DNA of 64,000 nt from Nocardia sp. NBC_00416 (lineage in GTDB: Bacteria; Actinomycetota; Actinomycetes; Mycobacteriales; Mycobacteriaceae): the NCBI RefSeq assembly GCF_036032445.1, contig NZ_CP107932.1:6140501-6204500 (forward strand), read 5' to 3'. Position numbers and translations under genes: made by a program. Of the stretch, positions 25,255 through 33,605 are shown one piece after another. Position 1 is the first letter of the stretch. Each line of letters starts with the position of its first letter. The notes under the pieces were generated by a model. That model saw nothing but the letters and a program-made list of their open reading frames with translations, searched no databases and was not told the origin of the DNA.

Positions 25255-26253
25255 GTGACCGCACACACCGTCGCGCTGGCCGTGTCCCCTGGCTATCTGC
25301 ATCCGTGGGATCTCTACGAACTGGGTGTCGCCGTCTCGATCTTCGGCACTGCGCAACCCGATCTCGCCGATAACTGGTACACGCTGCAGGTCTGCTCGGT
25401 GACCGCCGAACCGCGCACTCACGAAATGGGTTTCGGTACCTTCCTGCGGGCCGAGCACGGTCGCGCCGAACTGCTCGCCGCCGATACCGTCATCGTGCCG
25501 TCGGTGGCGCACGACCACGTCGCCACGGGTCACCCGATCCCCGCCGAACTGGTCGAAGTCCTGGCCGCGGCACACGCCGGCGGGGCCCGCATGGTGGGGT
25601 TGTGTGACGGGATCTTCGCGCTGGCGGCGGCGGGAATCCTCACCGGGCGCCGGGTCGCCGCGCACTGGGAGCACGCGGCGGCGATCGCCGAGCGCTATCC
25701 GGGCGTCGTCGTCGACGACTCTGTTCTCTACGTCGACGACGGGGACGTCCTCACCAGCGCCGGGATGACAGCCGCCGTGGATCTGTGCCTGCACCTGGTC
25801 CGCAATGATCTCGGCGCCACCGTCGCCAACCGGTTGGCCCGCCGGATGGTGATCCCGCCGCACCGCTCGGGCGGACAGGCGCAATTCGTGGAGTTGGCGG
25901 TACCCGCCCGCGGCGAGGACGATCTCGGGCAGGTTCTGCAGTGGGCGACCGCGAACCTGGAGCAGCCGCTCACCGTCGAGGTGCTCGCGACCGAGGCGAA
26001 GATGAGTCCGCGCACGTTGCACCGCAGGATGCGGGAGACCACCGGTGTCACTCCGATGCGGTGGTTGCTCAATCAGCGGCTCGCTCATGCGCAGTCGCTG
26101 CTGGAGTCGACCGATCTCGGAATCGAGCGGATCGCCGAGCGGACCGGGCTGGGCACGGCGACCAATCTGCGCCGCCACTTCGGTGCGATCATCGGCGTGA
26201 CACCGGCCGAGTACCGGCGCACCTTCCGTGTCCATGAGCCCCATCCGGCCTGA
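25255..26253 (+). CDS. GlxA-family transcriptional regulator (DJ-1/PfpI domain + AraC HTH)
   Basis: 332 residues. Residues ~5-180 form a DJ-1/PfpI-like domain with the cysteine in VGLCDGIFALAAAG. Residues ~225-325 carry two AraC-type HTH motifs (LTVEVLATEAKMSPRTLHRRMRE; LGIERIAERTGLGTATNLRRHF). Such proteins sense a metabolite, often from amine or amino-acid catabolism, and activate nearby genes. GTG 25255 is used. Candidate targets are the downstream acyl-CoA dehydrogenase or unlinked genes. Confidence 0.85.
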   Translation: MTAHTVALAVSPGYLHPWDLYELGVAVSIFGTAQPDLADNWYTLQVCSVTAEPRTHEMGFGTFLRAEHGRAELLAADTVIVPSVAHDHVATGHPIPAELVEVLAAAHAGGARMVGLCDGIFALAAAGILTGRRVAAHWEHAAAIAERYPGVVVDDSVLYVDDGDVLTSAGMTAAVDLCLHLVRNDLGATVANRLARRMVIPPHRSGGQAQFVELAVPARGEDDLGQVLQWATANLEQPLTVEVLATEAKMSPRTLHRRMRETTGVTPMRWLLNQRLAHAQSLLESTDLGIERIAERTGLGTATNLRRHFGAIIGVTPAEYRRTFRVHEPHPA

Positions 26254-26585
26254 TCGGCTCGGCGAGTGCTGGTCGGATCGCGGGCAACGGTCGGGGTCCG
26301 CGAAAGCCCGGGATCGCACGTTCGTCCAGGTCGCCGCCATGGGCCTGCCGTCTTCGGCGGCCGCCGGAGCGCCCGCGGGTCGAGTAGACCCTCGGTCGGG
26401 TGGTCCTCCTCGATGGTGGATCTCCGAGCCGGGGAAGGGTGCCGGGCCCGAGTTCGGCGAGCGGGATTTCGCTGGATTCCAGCGCGGTGCGCGAAGAGCT
26501 GGCAGGGTGTCGACAAGGTGGGTGCGGCAGAGCGCTCGCTCGGTGGTTTACGCCGTAATACAGCTGGTGATACCGGAGGACGACG
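26254..26585. other. Intergenic region before the acyl-CoA dehydrogenase
   Basis: 332 bp without a supported gene. Only the ribosome-binding site GGAGGACGACG directly before ATG 26586 is recognisable; no clear operator or terminator was seen. Confidence 0.5.
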
Positions 26586-27833
26586 ATGTTCGAATGGTCC
26601 GATACCGACCTGATGGTCCGCGACGCGGTGCGGACGTTCATCGATAAGGAAGTGCGTCCCAACCTGGACGCGCTGGACAGCGGGGAGATGCTGCCCTATC
26701 CGATCCTGCGCAAGCTCTACGCGGATTTCGGTATCGGCGCCCTGGCCGAGGAGAGCCTGAACAAGCAGTTGGCCGCCAAGCGGGCGGCCGCGGAAGGAGG
26801 CGAGAAGCCGGCCGCGGAGGGCAAGGACCGGTCCGGCGGCGCATTCGACCAGCAGTCGATGATGGCTGTGGTGACCAGCGAACTCTCCGGTGTCTGCATG
26901 GGACTGTGCAGTTCACTCGGGGTGAGCACCGGGCTCGGGGGCGCCACCATCCTGTCCCGCGGCACCCTCGCCCAGCAGGAACGCTGGGTGCCCGATATCT
27001 TCAGCCTCCGCACGATCGCCTGCTGGGCGATCACCGAACCGGATTCGGGGTCCGACGCGTTCGGCGGGATGAAGACCTGTGTCCGCCGAGACGGCGACGA
27101 GTACATCCTCAACGGCCAGAAGACGTTCATCACCAACGGGCCGTTCGCCGACACCCTGGTGGTCTACGCGAAACTGGACGAGGGCGACGGGACCCCGGCC
27201 CGCGACCGCAAAGTACTCACCTTCGTGCTCGACAAGGACATGCCGGGTCTCACCCAGGGCAAACCGTTCAAGAAGATGGGCCTGCACGCCTCACCGACCG
27301 GGGAACTGTTCTTCGACAACATCCGGCTCGGCCGCGACCGCCTGCTCGGCGAAACCGAGGAGCACCGCGGCGGCGACGGACGGGAGAGCGCCCGGTCCAG
27401 TTTCGTGGCCGAACGGGTCGGCATCGGGTTCATGGCTCTCGGCGTGATCAACGAATGCCTGCGACTGTGCACCGACTATGCCCGCAACCGCAGACTGTGG
27501 GGTCAGGAGATCGGCCGGTTCCAGCTCATCCAGCTCAAACTGGCGAAGATGGAGGTCGCCCGGATCAACGTGCAGAACATGGTCTTCAACATCATCGAAC
27601 GCGGGAAGGCCGGAAAACCGCTGAGTCTTTCGGAGGCCTCGGCGGTGAAGTTGTATTCGTCGGAGGTCGCGACCGAGGTGGCGATGGAGGCGGTGCAGCT
27701 GTTCGGCGGCAACGGGTACATGTCGGAATACCGGGTCGAGCAGCTGGCCCGGGACGCGAAATCACTGATGATCTACGCGGGCAGCAACGAGATCCAGGTG
27801 ACCCATGTGGCGAAGGGGATCCTCGGCGGCTGA
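26586..27833 (+). CDS. Acyl-CoA dehydrogenase family protein
   Basis: 415 residues with the full fold: CWAITEPDSGSD and FITNGPFADT around the flavin, RNRRLWGQEIGRFQLIQ, and QLFGGNGYMSEYRVEQLARDAKSLMIY. At the usual catalytic-Glu site (YEGT in medium-chain enzymes) it has A398 in IYAGSNEIQ. E276 in SFVAERVGIGF lies where isovaleryl-CoA dehydrogenases carry their base. A branched or long acyl substrate is therefore plausible. Residues ~60-92 form an unusual charged Ala/Gly/Lys insertion. It oxidises acyl-CoA and passes electrons to ETF. Confidence 0.88.
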   Translation: MFEWSDTDLMVRDAVRTFIDKEVRPNLDALDSGEMLPYPILRKLYADFGIGALAEESLNKQLAAKRAAAEGGEKPAAEGKDRSGGAFDQQSMMAVVTSELSGVCMGLCSSLGVSTGLGGATILSRGTLAQQERWVPDIFSLRTIACWAITEPDSGSDAFGGMKTCVRRDGDEYILNGQKTFITNGPFADTLVVYAKLDEGDGTPARDRKVLTFVLDKDMPGLTQGKPFKKMGLHASPTGELFFDNIRLGRDRLLGETEEHRGGDGRESARSSFVAERVGIGFMALGVINECLRLCTDYARNRRLWGQEIGRFQLIQLKLAKMEVARINVQNMVFNIIERGKAGKPLSLSEASAVKLYSSEVATEVAMEAVQLFGGNGYMSEYRVEQLARDAKSLMIYAGSNEIQVTHVAKGILGG

Positions 27834-27843
27834 GGGCGCGCCG

Positions 27844-27878
27844 TCCGGAGCGGGTGCGATCGCCCGGCCCGCTCCGGA
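27844..27878. terminator. Bidirectional hairpin between convergent genes
   Basis: An 11-bp perfect stem TCCGGAGCGGG / CCCGCTCCGGA with a 13-nt loop lies between the acyl-CoA dehydrogenase stop and the convergent hydrolase stop. No T run on either side. Confidence 0.6.
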
Positions 27879-27889
27879 GCGAGCCGTCG

Positions 27890-28738
27890 TCAGACCGCTC
27901 GCAGATGATCTCGGCTGGCGTAGATGTGTTCGGCGATGAGATTCGCGACCCGCTCGGGATCCTCCAGCATGGGTACATGGCCCGCTCGGTTCAGCATGAT
28001 CCGATCCGCCCCGGCGGGTAGTTCGCGCAGGAACCTCCGGCCGTGCACGGCCGGAGGGAGGACGCGATCGGAATCGGCGAGGATCAACCGGATCGGGGTC
28101 GTCAGGTCCGACATATCCGCCAACGACGGTCCGCGAAGGGTTCCCAAGGTCAGGTCGGTCAGCGCCGGACAGTGCAGTGCCGCCAGGATCACGGCCGAGA
28201 CCTCCGCGGGCGGCACCGCCCGGGTGTTCTTCGTCAGCAGATGGGCCATGGCCCACCGGACGATTCGGCTCCGCACCGGCGAATCGCCCAGCCGGCGGGC
28301 GATCTCGAGGATCGGGATCATCGGCATGATCTTCGCTCCCGCGAGGATCTGCGTCGGGGACGGGGTTTTCCAGCCGCCGGCCGGCGCGATGGCAGTGAGA
28401 GTGCGGGCCCGGCCACGGCGCGCCAATTCGAAGCCGAGCCAGCCGCCCAGCGAGTTGCCGGCGATATGGCAGGTGCGCCAACCGAGATCGTCGAGCTGGG
28501 CTTCGAGATGGTCGGCGAGGGTGTGGGCCGAATAGCGGTCCCGCACGAATTCCGGTCCGCCCCAGTGCCCGGCGAGAGCGGGCGCGAAGACCTCGCAGCG
28601 GGCGGCCAGCCGCACGGCGGTTCGCTCCCAACAATGCGGCGAGAGCATCACACCGTGGAGTAACAGCAGCGGAGCGCCCGATCCGAGATGCAGAGCCGCG
28701 ACCGGCTCCGGTGGTGTGGCTGCGGAGGTGCCTGACAT
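27890..28738 (-). CDS. Alpha/beta-fold hydrolase
   Basis: 282 residues. The oxyanion region is LLLLHGVMLSPHCW. The nucleophile elbow is GNSLGGW with S96. The acid Asp lies in ILADSDRVLPP and the His in NRAGHVPMLED, giving a complete triad. It is cytoplasmic and the substrate unknown. ATG 28738 is used; a GTG four codons upstream almost touches the GGAAGG ribosome-binding site, so it is less likely. Divergent from xthA. Confidence 0.82.
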   Translation of the reverse strand: MSGTSAATPPEPVAALHLGSGAPLLLLHGVMLSPHCWERTAVRLAARCEVFAPALAGHWGGPEFVRDRYSAHTLADHLEAQLDDLGWRTCHIAGNSLGGWLGFELARRGRARTLTAIAPAGGWKTPSPTQILAGAKIMPMIPILEIARRLGDSPVRSRIVRWAMAHLLTKNTRAVPPAEVSAVILAALHCPALTDLTLGTLRGPSLADMSDLTTPIRLILADSDRVLPPAVHGRRFLRELPAGADRIMLNRAGHVPMLEDPERVANLIAEHIYASRDHLRAV

Positions 28739-28795
28739 CGGTGTCGTCACCCCTTCCTGGCATGTGGCGGTGACACGTCATTGTACGGTCGGTTC

Positions 28796-29578
28796 GTGCC
28801 GTACATCCTCTCCACCGTCAACGTCAACGGCGTCCGGGCCGCCGCCGGCAAAGGTCTGCTGGCCTGGCTGGCCCGGACCGAGGCCGATATCGTCTGCCTC
28901 CAGGAAACGCGGGCCGACGACGCCCAGGTCGCGGCCGCGCTCGCGCCGGCGCTGGAGCAGGGCTGGGAGCTGGCGCACGCCGAACCCGGGTCGAAGGGCC
29001 GGGCGGGGGTCGGAGTGCTGTCCCGGCGGCCGATGCGATCGGTGCGGATCGGTGTCGACCCGGACAGCGAATTCATCGCGACGGGGCGGTATATCGAGGT
29101 CGAGTTCGACGAGGTCACCGTGGCGAGCGTGTATGTCCATACCGGCGAGGCGGATACGCCCCGGCAGGCCGAGAAGTACCGGTTCCTAGACGAACTCGCC
29201 GCCCGGATGGCCACCCGCACCGGTGCTTTCGTCATCGCGGGGGACTGGAATATCGCGCACACCGAACGAGACCTGAAGAACTGGAAGGGCAATCTGAAGA
29301 AGTCCGGGTTCCTGCCTGCCGAACGGGCCTGGCTGGACCGGCAGCTGGCCGCCGGATATGTGGATGTGGTGCGCGGTCTGCACCCGGAGGGGGATGGTCC
29401 GTTCAGCTGGTGGTCCTATCGTGGGCGCGCGTTCGACACCGACACCGGGTGGCGGATCGATTACCAGCTGGCGACACCGGCGGCCGCCGAGCGGGCGAAG
29501 CAGGCGGTGGCCGAGCGTGCCGCGACCTATGCGCAACGGTGGTCCGACCACGCTCCGGTGACCGTCCAGTATCGATGA
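28796..29578 (+). CDS. xthA: Exodeoxyribonuclease III family endonuclease
   Basis: 260 residues of the exonuclease-endonuclease-phosphatase fold: STVNVNGVRAAAGKG at the N-terminus, CLQETRAD (metal Glu), VIAGDWNIAHTERDLKN, and SDHAPV (catalytic Asp-His). It should cleave at abasic sites and trim 3' ends in base-excision repair. GTG 28796 is preferred over TTG 28781 because family similarity starts there. The stop overlaps the ribonuclease start (ATGA at 29575). Confidence 0.88.
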   Translation: MPYILSTVNVNGVRAAAGKGLLAWLARTEADIVCLQETRADDAQVAAALAPALEQGWELAHAEPGSKGRAGVGVLSRRPMRSVRIGVDPDSEFIATGRYIEVEFDEVTVASVYVHTGEADTPRQAEKYRFLDELAARMATRTGAFVIAGDWNIAHTERDLKNWKGNLKKSGFLPAERAWLDRQLAAGYVDVVRGLHPEGDGPFSWWSYRGRAFDTDTGWRIDYQLATPAAAERAKQAVAERAATYAQRWSDHAPVTVQYR

Positions 29579-30084
29579 AGGGGAAGCGCGTGCGTGCGAA
29601 AGTTCTGAAGATCCTCTCGGCAGTGGGCGCCGTCGTGGTGGCGATCGTGATCGCGCTGCTGAGTACCCAGGGTGGCGAGGACGGGAGTGCCGCCGTCGCG
29701 GCGCCGGTATCGGGGACAGCCGTCACTTCCACGACGATCACCGGAAAGCCTGCTCCGGGCCGGACAACCGCGACCGACGCTCCGGTGGTCTCGAAGGTTT
29801 CCGGGGTGCCCGACCGGGCGTACACGACGCTCGCCGAGATCGACGCGGGGCGCTGGCCGGATTCGGCGAACGCACCCGGAACCAAGGGCGGGATCACGTT
29901 CGGAAACCGTGAGGGTAGGCTGCCTGCCGCGGACGGTTCGGGTAAGACGATCCGATACCAGGAGTGGGATGTGAACCCGAAGAAACAGGGACAGTCCCGC
30001 GACGCCGAACGGATCGTCACCGGTAGCGACGGTTCGGCCTGGTACACCGGCGACCACTACGACACTTTCACGAGGATGCGCTGA
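29575..30084 (+). CDS. Guanyl-specific ribonuclease (RNase Sa/barnase superfamily), membrane-targeted or secreted
   Basis: 169 residues. Residues ~10-30 form a single hydrophobic signal or anchor, followed by a Thr/Ala/Pro linker. Residues ~83-169 form a microbial RNase domain: GGITFGNREGRLP, catalytic Glu E130 (RYQEWDV), Arg R146 (RDAERIVTG) and His H161 (YTGDHYDTFTR). These match RNase Sa's Glu-Arg-His set. It cuts RNA after guanosine. It overlaps xthA by 4 bp and the barstar-like gene by 1 bp (TGATG), so all three are coupled. Confidence 0.88.
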   Translation: MKGKRVRAKVLKILSAVGAVVVAIVIALLSTQGGEDGSAAVAAPVSGTAVTSTTITGKPAPGRTTATDAPVVSKVSGVPDRAYTTLAEIDAGRWPDSANAPGTKGGITFGNREGRLPAADGSGKTIRYQEWDVNPKKQGQSRDAERIVTGSDGSAWYTGDHYDTFTRMR

Positions 30085-30569
30085 TGCCCGAACCCGTCGA
30101 ACTCGGCGATTTCCTGGCCCTTCCGCTCTACACCGACATCATCGCCTACGAGGGGCCCTTCCCCGCCATCGCGGCGGCGGACGTGGACGCGGCGGAGTTC
30201 AGCCGGGTCCGCTTCGAGGCGCCGGCCGAGTATCAGGTGCGCGAGCTGCGGGGCAGCCGGATGCGGACGTTGTCCGCGCTGTTCGACGAGTTCGCCGCCG
30301 CGCTGCAGTTCCCGTACTACTTCCGGCCGAACAAGGACTCGTTCGACGAATGCCTGTTCGACCTCGAGGAACTGCTGGGGGAGGCGCCGGGCTATGTCGT
30401 GGCCGTCCGCGACGCGGAGCAGTTGCTCGCGGACGCGCCCGAGGAACGCGAATGGTTCGACACCGTGGTCGGCGAATACGCGCAGTTCTGGGTGACGCGC
30501 GAGGTGGTGTTCCGGGTGGTGCTGCAGGGCGCCCCGGACGGGTTGACCCCTGTGCCCGTCCAGCTGTAA
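30084..30569 (+). CDS. Barstar-family ribonuclease inhibitor
   Basis: 161 residues. The barstar core spans about residues 55-115: RTLSALFDEFAAALQFPYYF, SFDECLFDLEELL and GYVVAVRDAEQLLAD, as in known barstars (helix, FPxYYGxNWDALxDCL-type loop, strand). It should bind and block the RNase encoded immediately upstream in the cytoplasm. Its start overlaps the RNase stop, so it is co-produced with its target. The N-terminal ~50 residues are an extra, unassigned segment. Confidence 0.87.
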   Translation: MPEPVELGDFLALPLYTDIIAYEGPFPAIAAADVDAAEFSRVRFEAPAEYQVRELRGSRMRTLSALFDEFAAALQFPYYFRPNKDSFDECLFDLEELLGEAPGYVVAVRDAEQLLADAPEEREWFDTVVGEYAQFWVTREVVFRVVLQGAPDGLTPVPVQL

Positions 30570-30627
30570 CCGGCGAATAGATGCTGGCGTGCTTCGGTGG
30601 CAGCGGACGTGCACGGCGTGGGCGGAA

Positions 30628-31263
30628 TCAGTCGCCGCGCCGCGCGAAATCCTCACCCAATAGCACGAAGACATCGGTGGTGTATTCGATCAGCTTCTCG
30701 CGGCTGATCGGCAGATCCCCGCGCACCCAGCCGGTCAGGGTCTGCACCAGCCCACCCACCAGGTAGGTCGCCCGGAAATCGATCACCGGGTCGGGCGCGG
30801 GATCGGTGACCCCGTAGAACTCGATCCCCTGGCTGGCCACCAGCCGGGCGAACACGCGAATGGTTTCGGTGGTCCGCGCCCGCAGTTCCGGCGTCGCCAT
30901 CGCGGCGACCATGGTGACCTCGGTCTTGCGGGGGTCGTCGGTGAGCAGCTGAATACCCGCGGTGATCGCGGCGTGCGCCTTGGCCCGGGAGTCCTTGCCG
31001 GCGGTCTGCAGGGCGGCGGCGATCGCGACCACCAGTTCCTCGGCGATCCCGTCGATCAGCGCGGTGAGCACATCGTCGCGGCCGGCGAAGCTCTCGTAGT
31101 AATACCGCTCGTTGAGACCTGCCTCGGTGCACATCCCGGACACGGTGAGCTTGCTCGAGCCCTGCGTGCCGATGATTTCCAACGCCGCGTCGAGCAATGC
31201 GGAACGTCGCTGGGCGCGCCGTTCCTCCGCCGACATCCCGCCATAGGTGCGCTGCGCTGCCAT
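30628..31263 (-). CDS. TetR-family transcriptional regulator
   Basis: 211 residues. HTH about residues 18-64 (ALLDAALEIIGTQGSSKLTVSGMCTEAGLNERYYYESFAGRDD in pieces), then a helical domain (VGGLVQTLTGWVRGDLPISREKL). The ATG 31263 start is chosen because MAAQRTYGGMSAEERRAQRR is the normal lead-in. Convergent with the barstar gene. The 280-bp region to the next gene shows no clear operator. Confidence 0.82.
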   Translation of the reverse strand: MAAQRTYGGMSAEERRAQRRSALLDAALEIIGTQGSSKLTVSGMCTEAGLNERYYYESFAGRDDVLTALIDGIAEELVVAIAAALQTAGKDSRAKAHAAITAGIQLLTDDPRKTEVTMVAAMATPELRARTTETIRVFARLVASQGIEFYGVTDPAPDPVIDFRATYLVGGLVQTLTGWVRGDLPISREKLIEYTTDVFVLLGEDFARRGD

Positions 31264-31543
31264 CCGTCGATGATCGCAGTGTGCCGGCCGAACCCGTGCA
31301 TGGGGGAGCCTTACAGTTTCCCGCATGGTGTCAGTGGTTGCCCACGGCGCGCGGTGTTTCCTCGGTTCGGCGTGCGCACCGGTCACCTGCGATTTCTTCG
31401 CGATCCGCGGAACCTGCCCTGGCAACCGCGCGTCAAAGACCTGTGACAGAGCAACTTCCGGTTCTGTACGGCTTCACAGGAGCCGATAGCGGGGAGTACG
31501 GGGATCGAGCAGCTTCCGCTGCTCTTCAACAGGGGTGACGATT

Positions 31544-32140
31544 ATGCGTTCCAGGGATCGAAGAACGAAGTCCGATGATTTGCTCCGATCGTTCAGCGAA
31601 CCAGTTCGGCAGGCGGCGGGCTCGCCGGCCGCGTACGCGGTGAAGCCCGCTGCGGATCGGACGAGGCCGCCGTGGACCGCTGCCGGGCCCCGGCAAGGTT
31701 TTACCGTCGGTCTCCAGAGATTCTTGCTGGTAGCGATCGTGGCGGCCTGTGCGCTGGTCGGTTCTCTCTCGGCTCCGGGTACAGCTGATGCGAGCCCGCC
31801 GACCTGCCTCGATTATCAGATCGGCACCGGGTACGGGACGATCGAATCGGAGGTGAGGCCCTACAACGGTGACCCCATCGGCTACTACACATGGTGGTGG
31901 TTCATCACCGACCTGAGTCATCGGCCGGGAGAATATGAATGGCAGTTGTTCGTCAACGGCTCACCTGTCACGAAAATTCAGCAACAGAACAAAGACGACA
32001 TGCTGCATTTCGGCCAGCCCCGCTATATCAACGGGAAGAACATCTACAACAGCGGTGACGTTCTGCACGTCGATGCGCTGCACACCGCCCCTGATGGGAC
32101 GATCTACATCACGCCACTGAATCAATGTGTGGTGCCGTGA
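31544..32140 (+). CDS. Exported protein with an unusually long cytosolic leader
   Basis: 198 residues. A basic, polar leader of ~55 residues precedes a hydrophobic segment (about residues 60-80, FLLVAIVAACALVGSLSA), with an AxA-like end at TADA. The mature ~115 residues are Tyr/Trp-rich (GYYTWWWFITDLSH, YEWQLFVNGSP) with two cysteines (CLDY near the start, QCVVP at the end), likely one disulfide. ATG 31544 follows AGGGG better than GTG 31535. No family recognised. Confidence 0.62.
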   Translation: MRSRDRRTKSDDLLRSFSEPVRQAAGSPAAYAVKPAADRTRPPWTAAGPRQGFTVGLQRFLLVAIVAACALVGSLSAPGTADASPPTCLDYQIGTGYGTIESEVRPYNGDPIGYYTWWWFITDLSHRPGEYEWQLFVNGSPVTKIQQQNKDDMLHFGQPRYINGKNIYNSGDVLHVDALHTAPDGTIYITPLNQCVVP

Positions 32141-32161
32141 CGAAGCTGCCAGGATGCAGAG

Positions 32162-32578
32162 ATGGATGTTGACGAAGCAGTTCGCGGGGCGCGTCTACTC
32201 GCTTCCGACATCGAGCGTTCCCTCGGTGTCACAGTCGAGATCAGCACGGAATACCAGGGCTCCTGGCCGACGCTGCGTGACCTGCTGGGCCGTCCCGAGC
32301 CGAGCGGGTGGGTGCGGATCAGTGTCCCCGAGGCGGGCACCAGCGCGGCGCTCGATCCCACCGAACCCGGCAGCGTCACCGCCGAGGGGTTCGCGATGGA
32401 GTTGGCGCAGATCATCCAGGGCGATATCCAGATGCACCTGCGGGAGCCGTGGCCGCGGGACCCGGCGGCGTCGCGCACAACCGATTTGAAGCCGACGGAG
32501 CGCGGTTGGCAGAGCCACGCCGATACCTCTTACCTGGTTCCCTACGGCCGACTGGGCTCGACCAGCGCGGACGAGTAG
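32162..32578 (+). CDS. Hypothetical cytoplasmic protein
   Basis: 138 residues, soluble, no signal or membrane segment. N-terminal DVDEAVRGARLLASDIERSLGVTVEI suggests a helix-strand start, and TAEGFAMELAQIIQGDIQMHLREPWPRDP is conserved-looking. The sequence composition is typical coding DNA of this genome. Twenty-one bp after the exported-protein gene, so co-transcription is likely. Function unknown. Confidence 0.6.
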   Translation: MDVDEAVRGARLLASDIERSLGVTVEISTEYQGSWPTLRDLLGRPEPSGWVRISVPEAGTSAALDPTEPGSVTAEGFAMELAQIIQGDIQMHLREPWPRDPAASRTTDLKPTERGWQSHADTSYLVPYGRLGSTSADE

Positions 32579-32604
32579 ATGCTCGGGGCCGTTTCCGGTC
32601 CGGC

Positions 32605-33060
32605 TCATCGGTAGTCCTGCGGGTCCAGGATCGGTGGGTGAAGTCCCTTGTCGACGACTCCGATGCCGATCCATGGGCAAGGCCGGTAGCTGTGCGGTCC
32701 GATACGCCCGGCCTGGATCGGCGCGAACACGTGGCATCCGCCGGGGCAGCCGATCGAGGACATCGGGCCCCATGGTCTTCCGCCGCGCAGGACAATGCGC
32801 AATTGGCGGGTGGTGATGAAGGGACGGCATCCGCACCTGGGCGCGGTGGTGTGGACGCGGACGCCGATCCAGGGGCAGAGACCGGGCACATTGCGGAAGT
32901 GCGGTGCGATCTGCCCGTCGGTGACGGGTGCGCCGCGCAGACAGTGCAGTGATTCGGGGCAGCGGACCACCAGTTCGCTGTCGGCGTGGCGAGTGATCAT
33001 GAGTGCGGTGATCGGGACCCAGGGTTGTGCATGCCGCAGGCACTCGGAGTCAGTGCGCAT
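32605..33060 (-). CDS. Cys/Pro-rich protein with internal repeats, unknown function
   Basis: 151 residues with two near-identical CPWIG segments (CPWIGVRVHTTAPRCG near residue 62, CPWIGIGVVDKGLHPP near 128) and a weaker one at the start (AQPWVPITALMITRH). Ten cysteines in total, several in CxC or CxxxC settings. This could be a metal- or redox-binding protein. ATG 33060 overlaps the end of the HTH gene by 11 nt, so the two look coupled. Third codon positions are GC-rich, supporting real coding. Confidence 0.55.
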   Translation of the reverse strand: MRTDSECLRHAQPWVPITALMITRHADSELVVRCPESLHCLRGAPVTDGQIAPHFRNVPGLCPWIGVRVHTTAPRCGCRPFITTRQLRIVLRGGRPWGPMSSIGCPGGCHVFAPIQAGRIGPHSYRPCPWIGIGVVDKGLHPPILDPQDYR

Positions 33061-33526
33061 CCCGCGACTCCGGGTGGGCGGCGCGGTATCGGGCGATGAT
33101 GCCATCTATTTCGTGTTGTGGCCGAAAGGGCTGCTCGCTGCTGATCTGGCTGCGCAGGCCTTCGGCGACACGCACAAGAACTTGCACAGTTCTTGCACAG
33201 CGGATGTGCAGAACCAGCGCAGGCGGGTAGCACATTCTCCGAAGGCATCCGCAACGGAAGGGCTGCGAGTGACGTTCGACAGCGGCACCATCCGGGAGAT
33301 CGAAGCGCCGGATGGCCGAACGCAGATCGCCCAGCACGGCCTCATCAGCTCGCTTTATCGTTGCACTGCCCAGTACCTCGTCGAGGGTTGTGCCCATGGC
33401 CTGGGCAAGGGACGCCGCAACTCCCTGGCTCAACGTCCGATCCCCGATCTCGATCTTGCTGAGCAACGACACAGAAATGCCGGCTCGGCGCGCCGCCTGG
33501 GCGAATTGGATGGTCCGTCTTGCCAG
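33050..33526 (-). CDS. XRE-type helix-turn-helix protein with no clear start codon
   Basis: The frame encodes a good XRE HTH: TIQFAQAARRAGISVSLLSKIEIGDRTLSQGVAASLAQAMGTTLDEVLG. A ~100-residue tail (DLRSAIRRFDLPD ... RPQHEIDGIIARYRAAHPES) follows, as in actinobacterial HTH regulators. No ATG or GTG lies in frame near the HTH. The only upstream ATG (33607) would overlap the divergent gene's start. It may use a rare start or be a broken gene; the coordinate given is the CTG at 33526. Overlaps the Cys-rich gene. Confidence 0.5.
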   Translation of the reverse strand: MARRTIQFAQAARRAGISVSLLSKIEIGDRTLSQGVAASLAQAMGTTLDEVLGSATIKRADEAVLGDLRSAIRRFDLPDGAAVERHSQPFRCGCLRRMCYPPALVLHIRCARTVQVLVRVAEGLRSQISSEQPFRPQHEIDGIIARYRAAHPESRDAH

Positions 33527-33536
33527 AATTAGGCAA
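33520..33536. promoter_or_regulatory. Palindrome at the HTH gene's 5' end
   Basis: TTGCC-AGAATTA-GGCAA is a perfect 5-bp-arm dyad with a 7-bp spacer at the presumed 5' end of the HTH gene. It lies between that gene and the divergent oxygenase gene. It could be an autoregulatory operator; inferred from position only. Confidence 0.35.
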
Positions 33537-33605
33537 CTGGTGGATGCTATTGCCAGATGCGTCGGGTGCGCAGTGCTCGATGTGGAGCTGGACCAGGAGG
33601 CTGCC

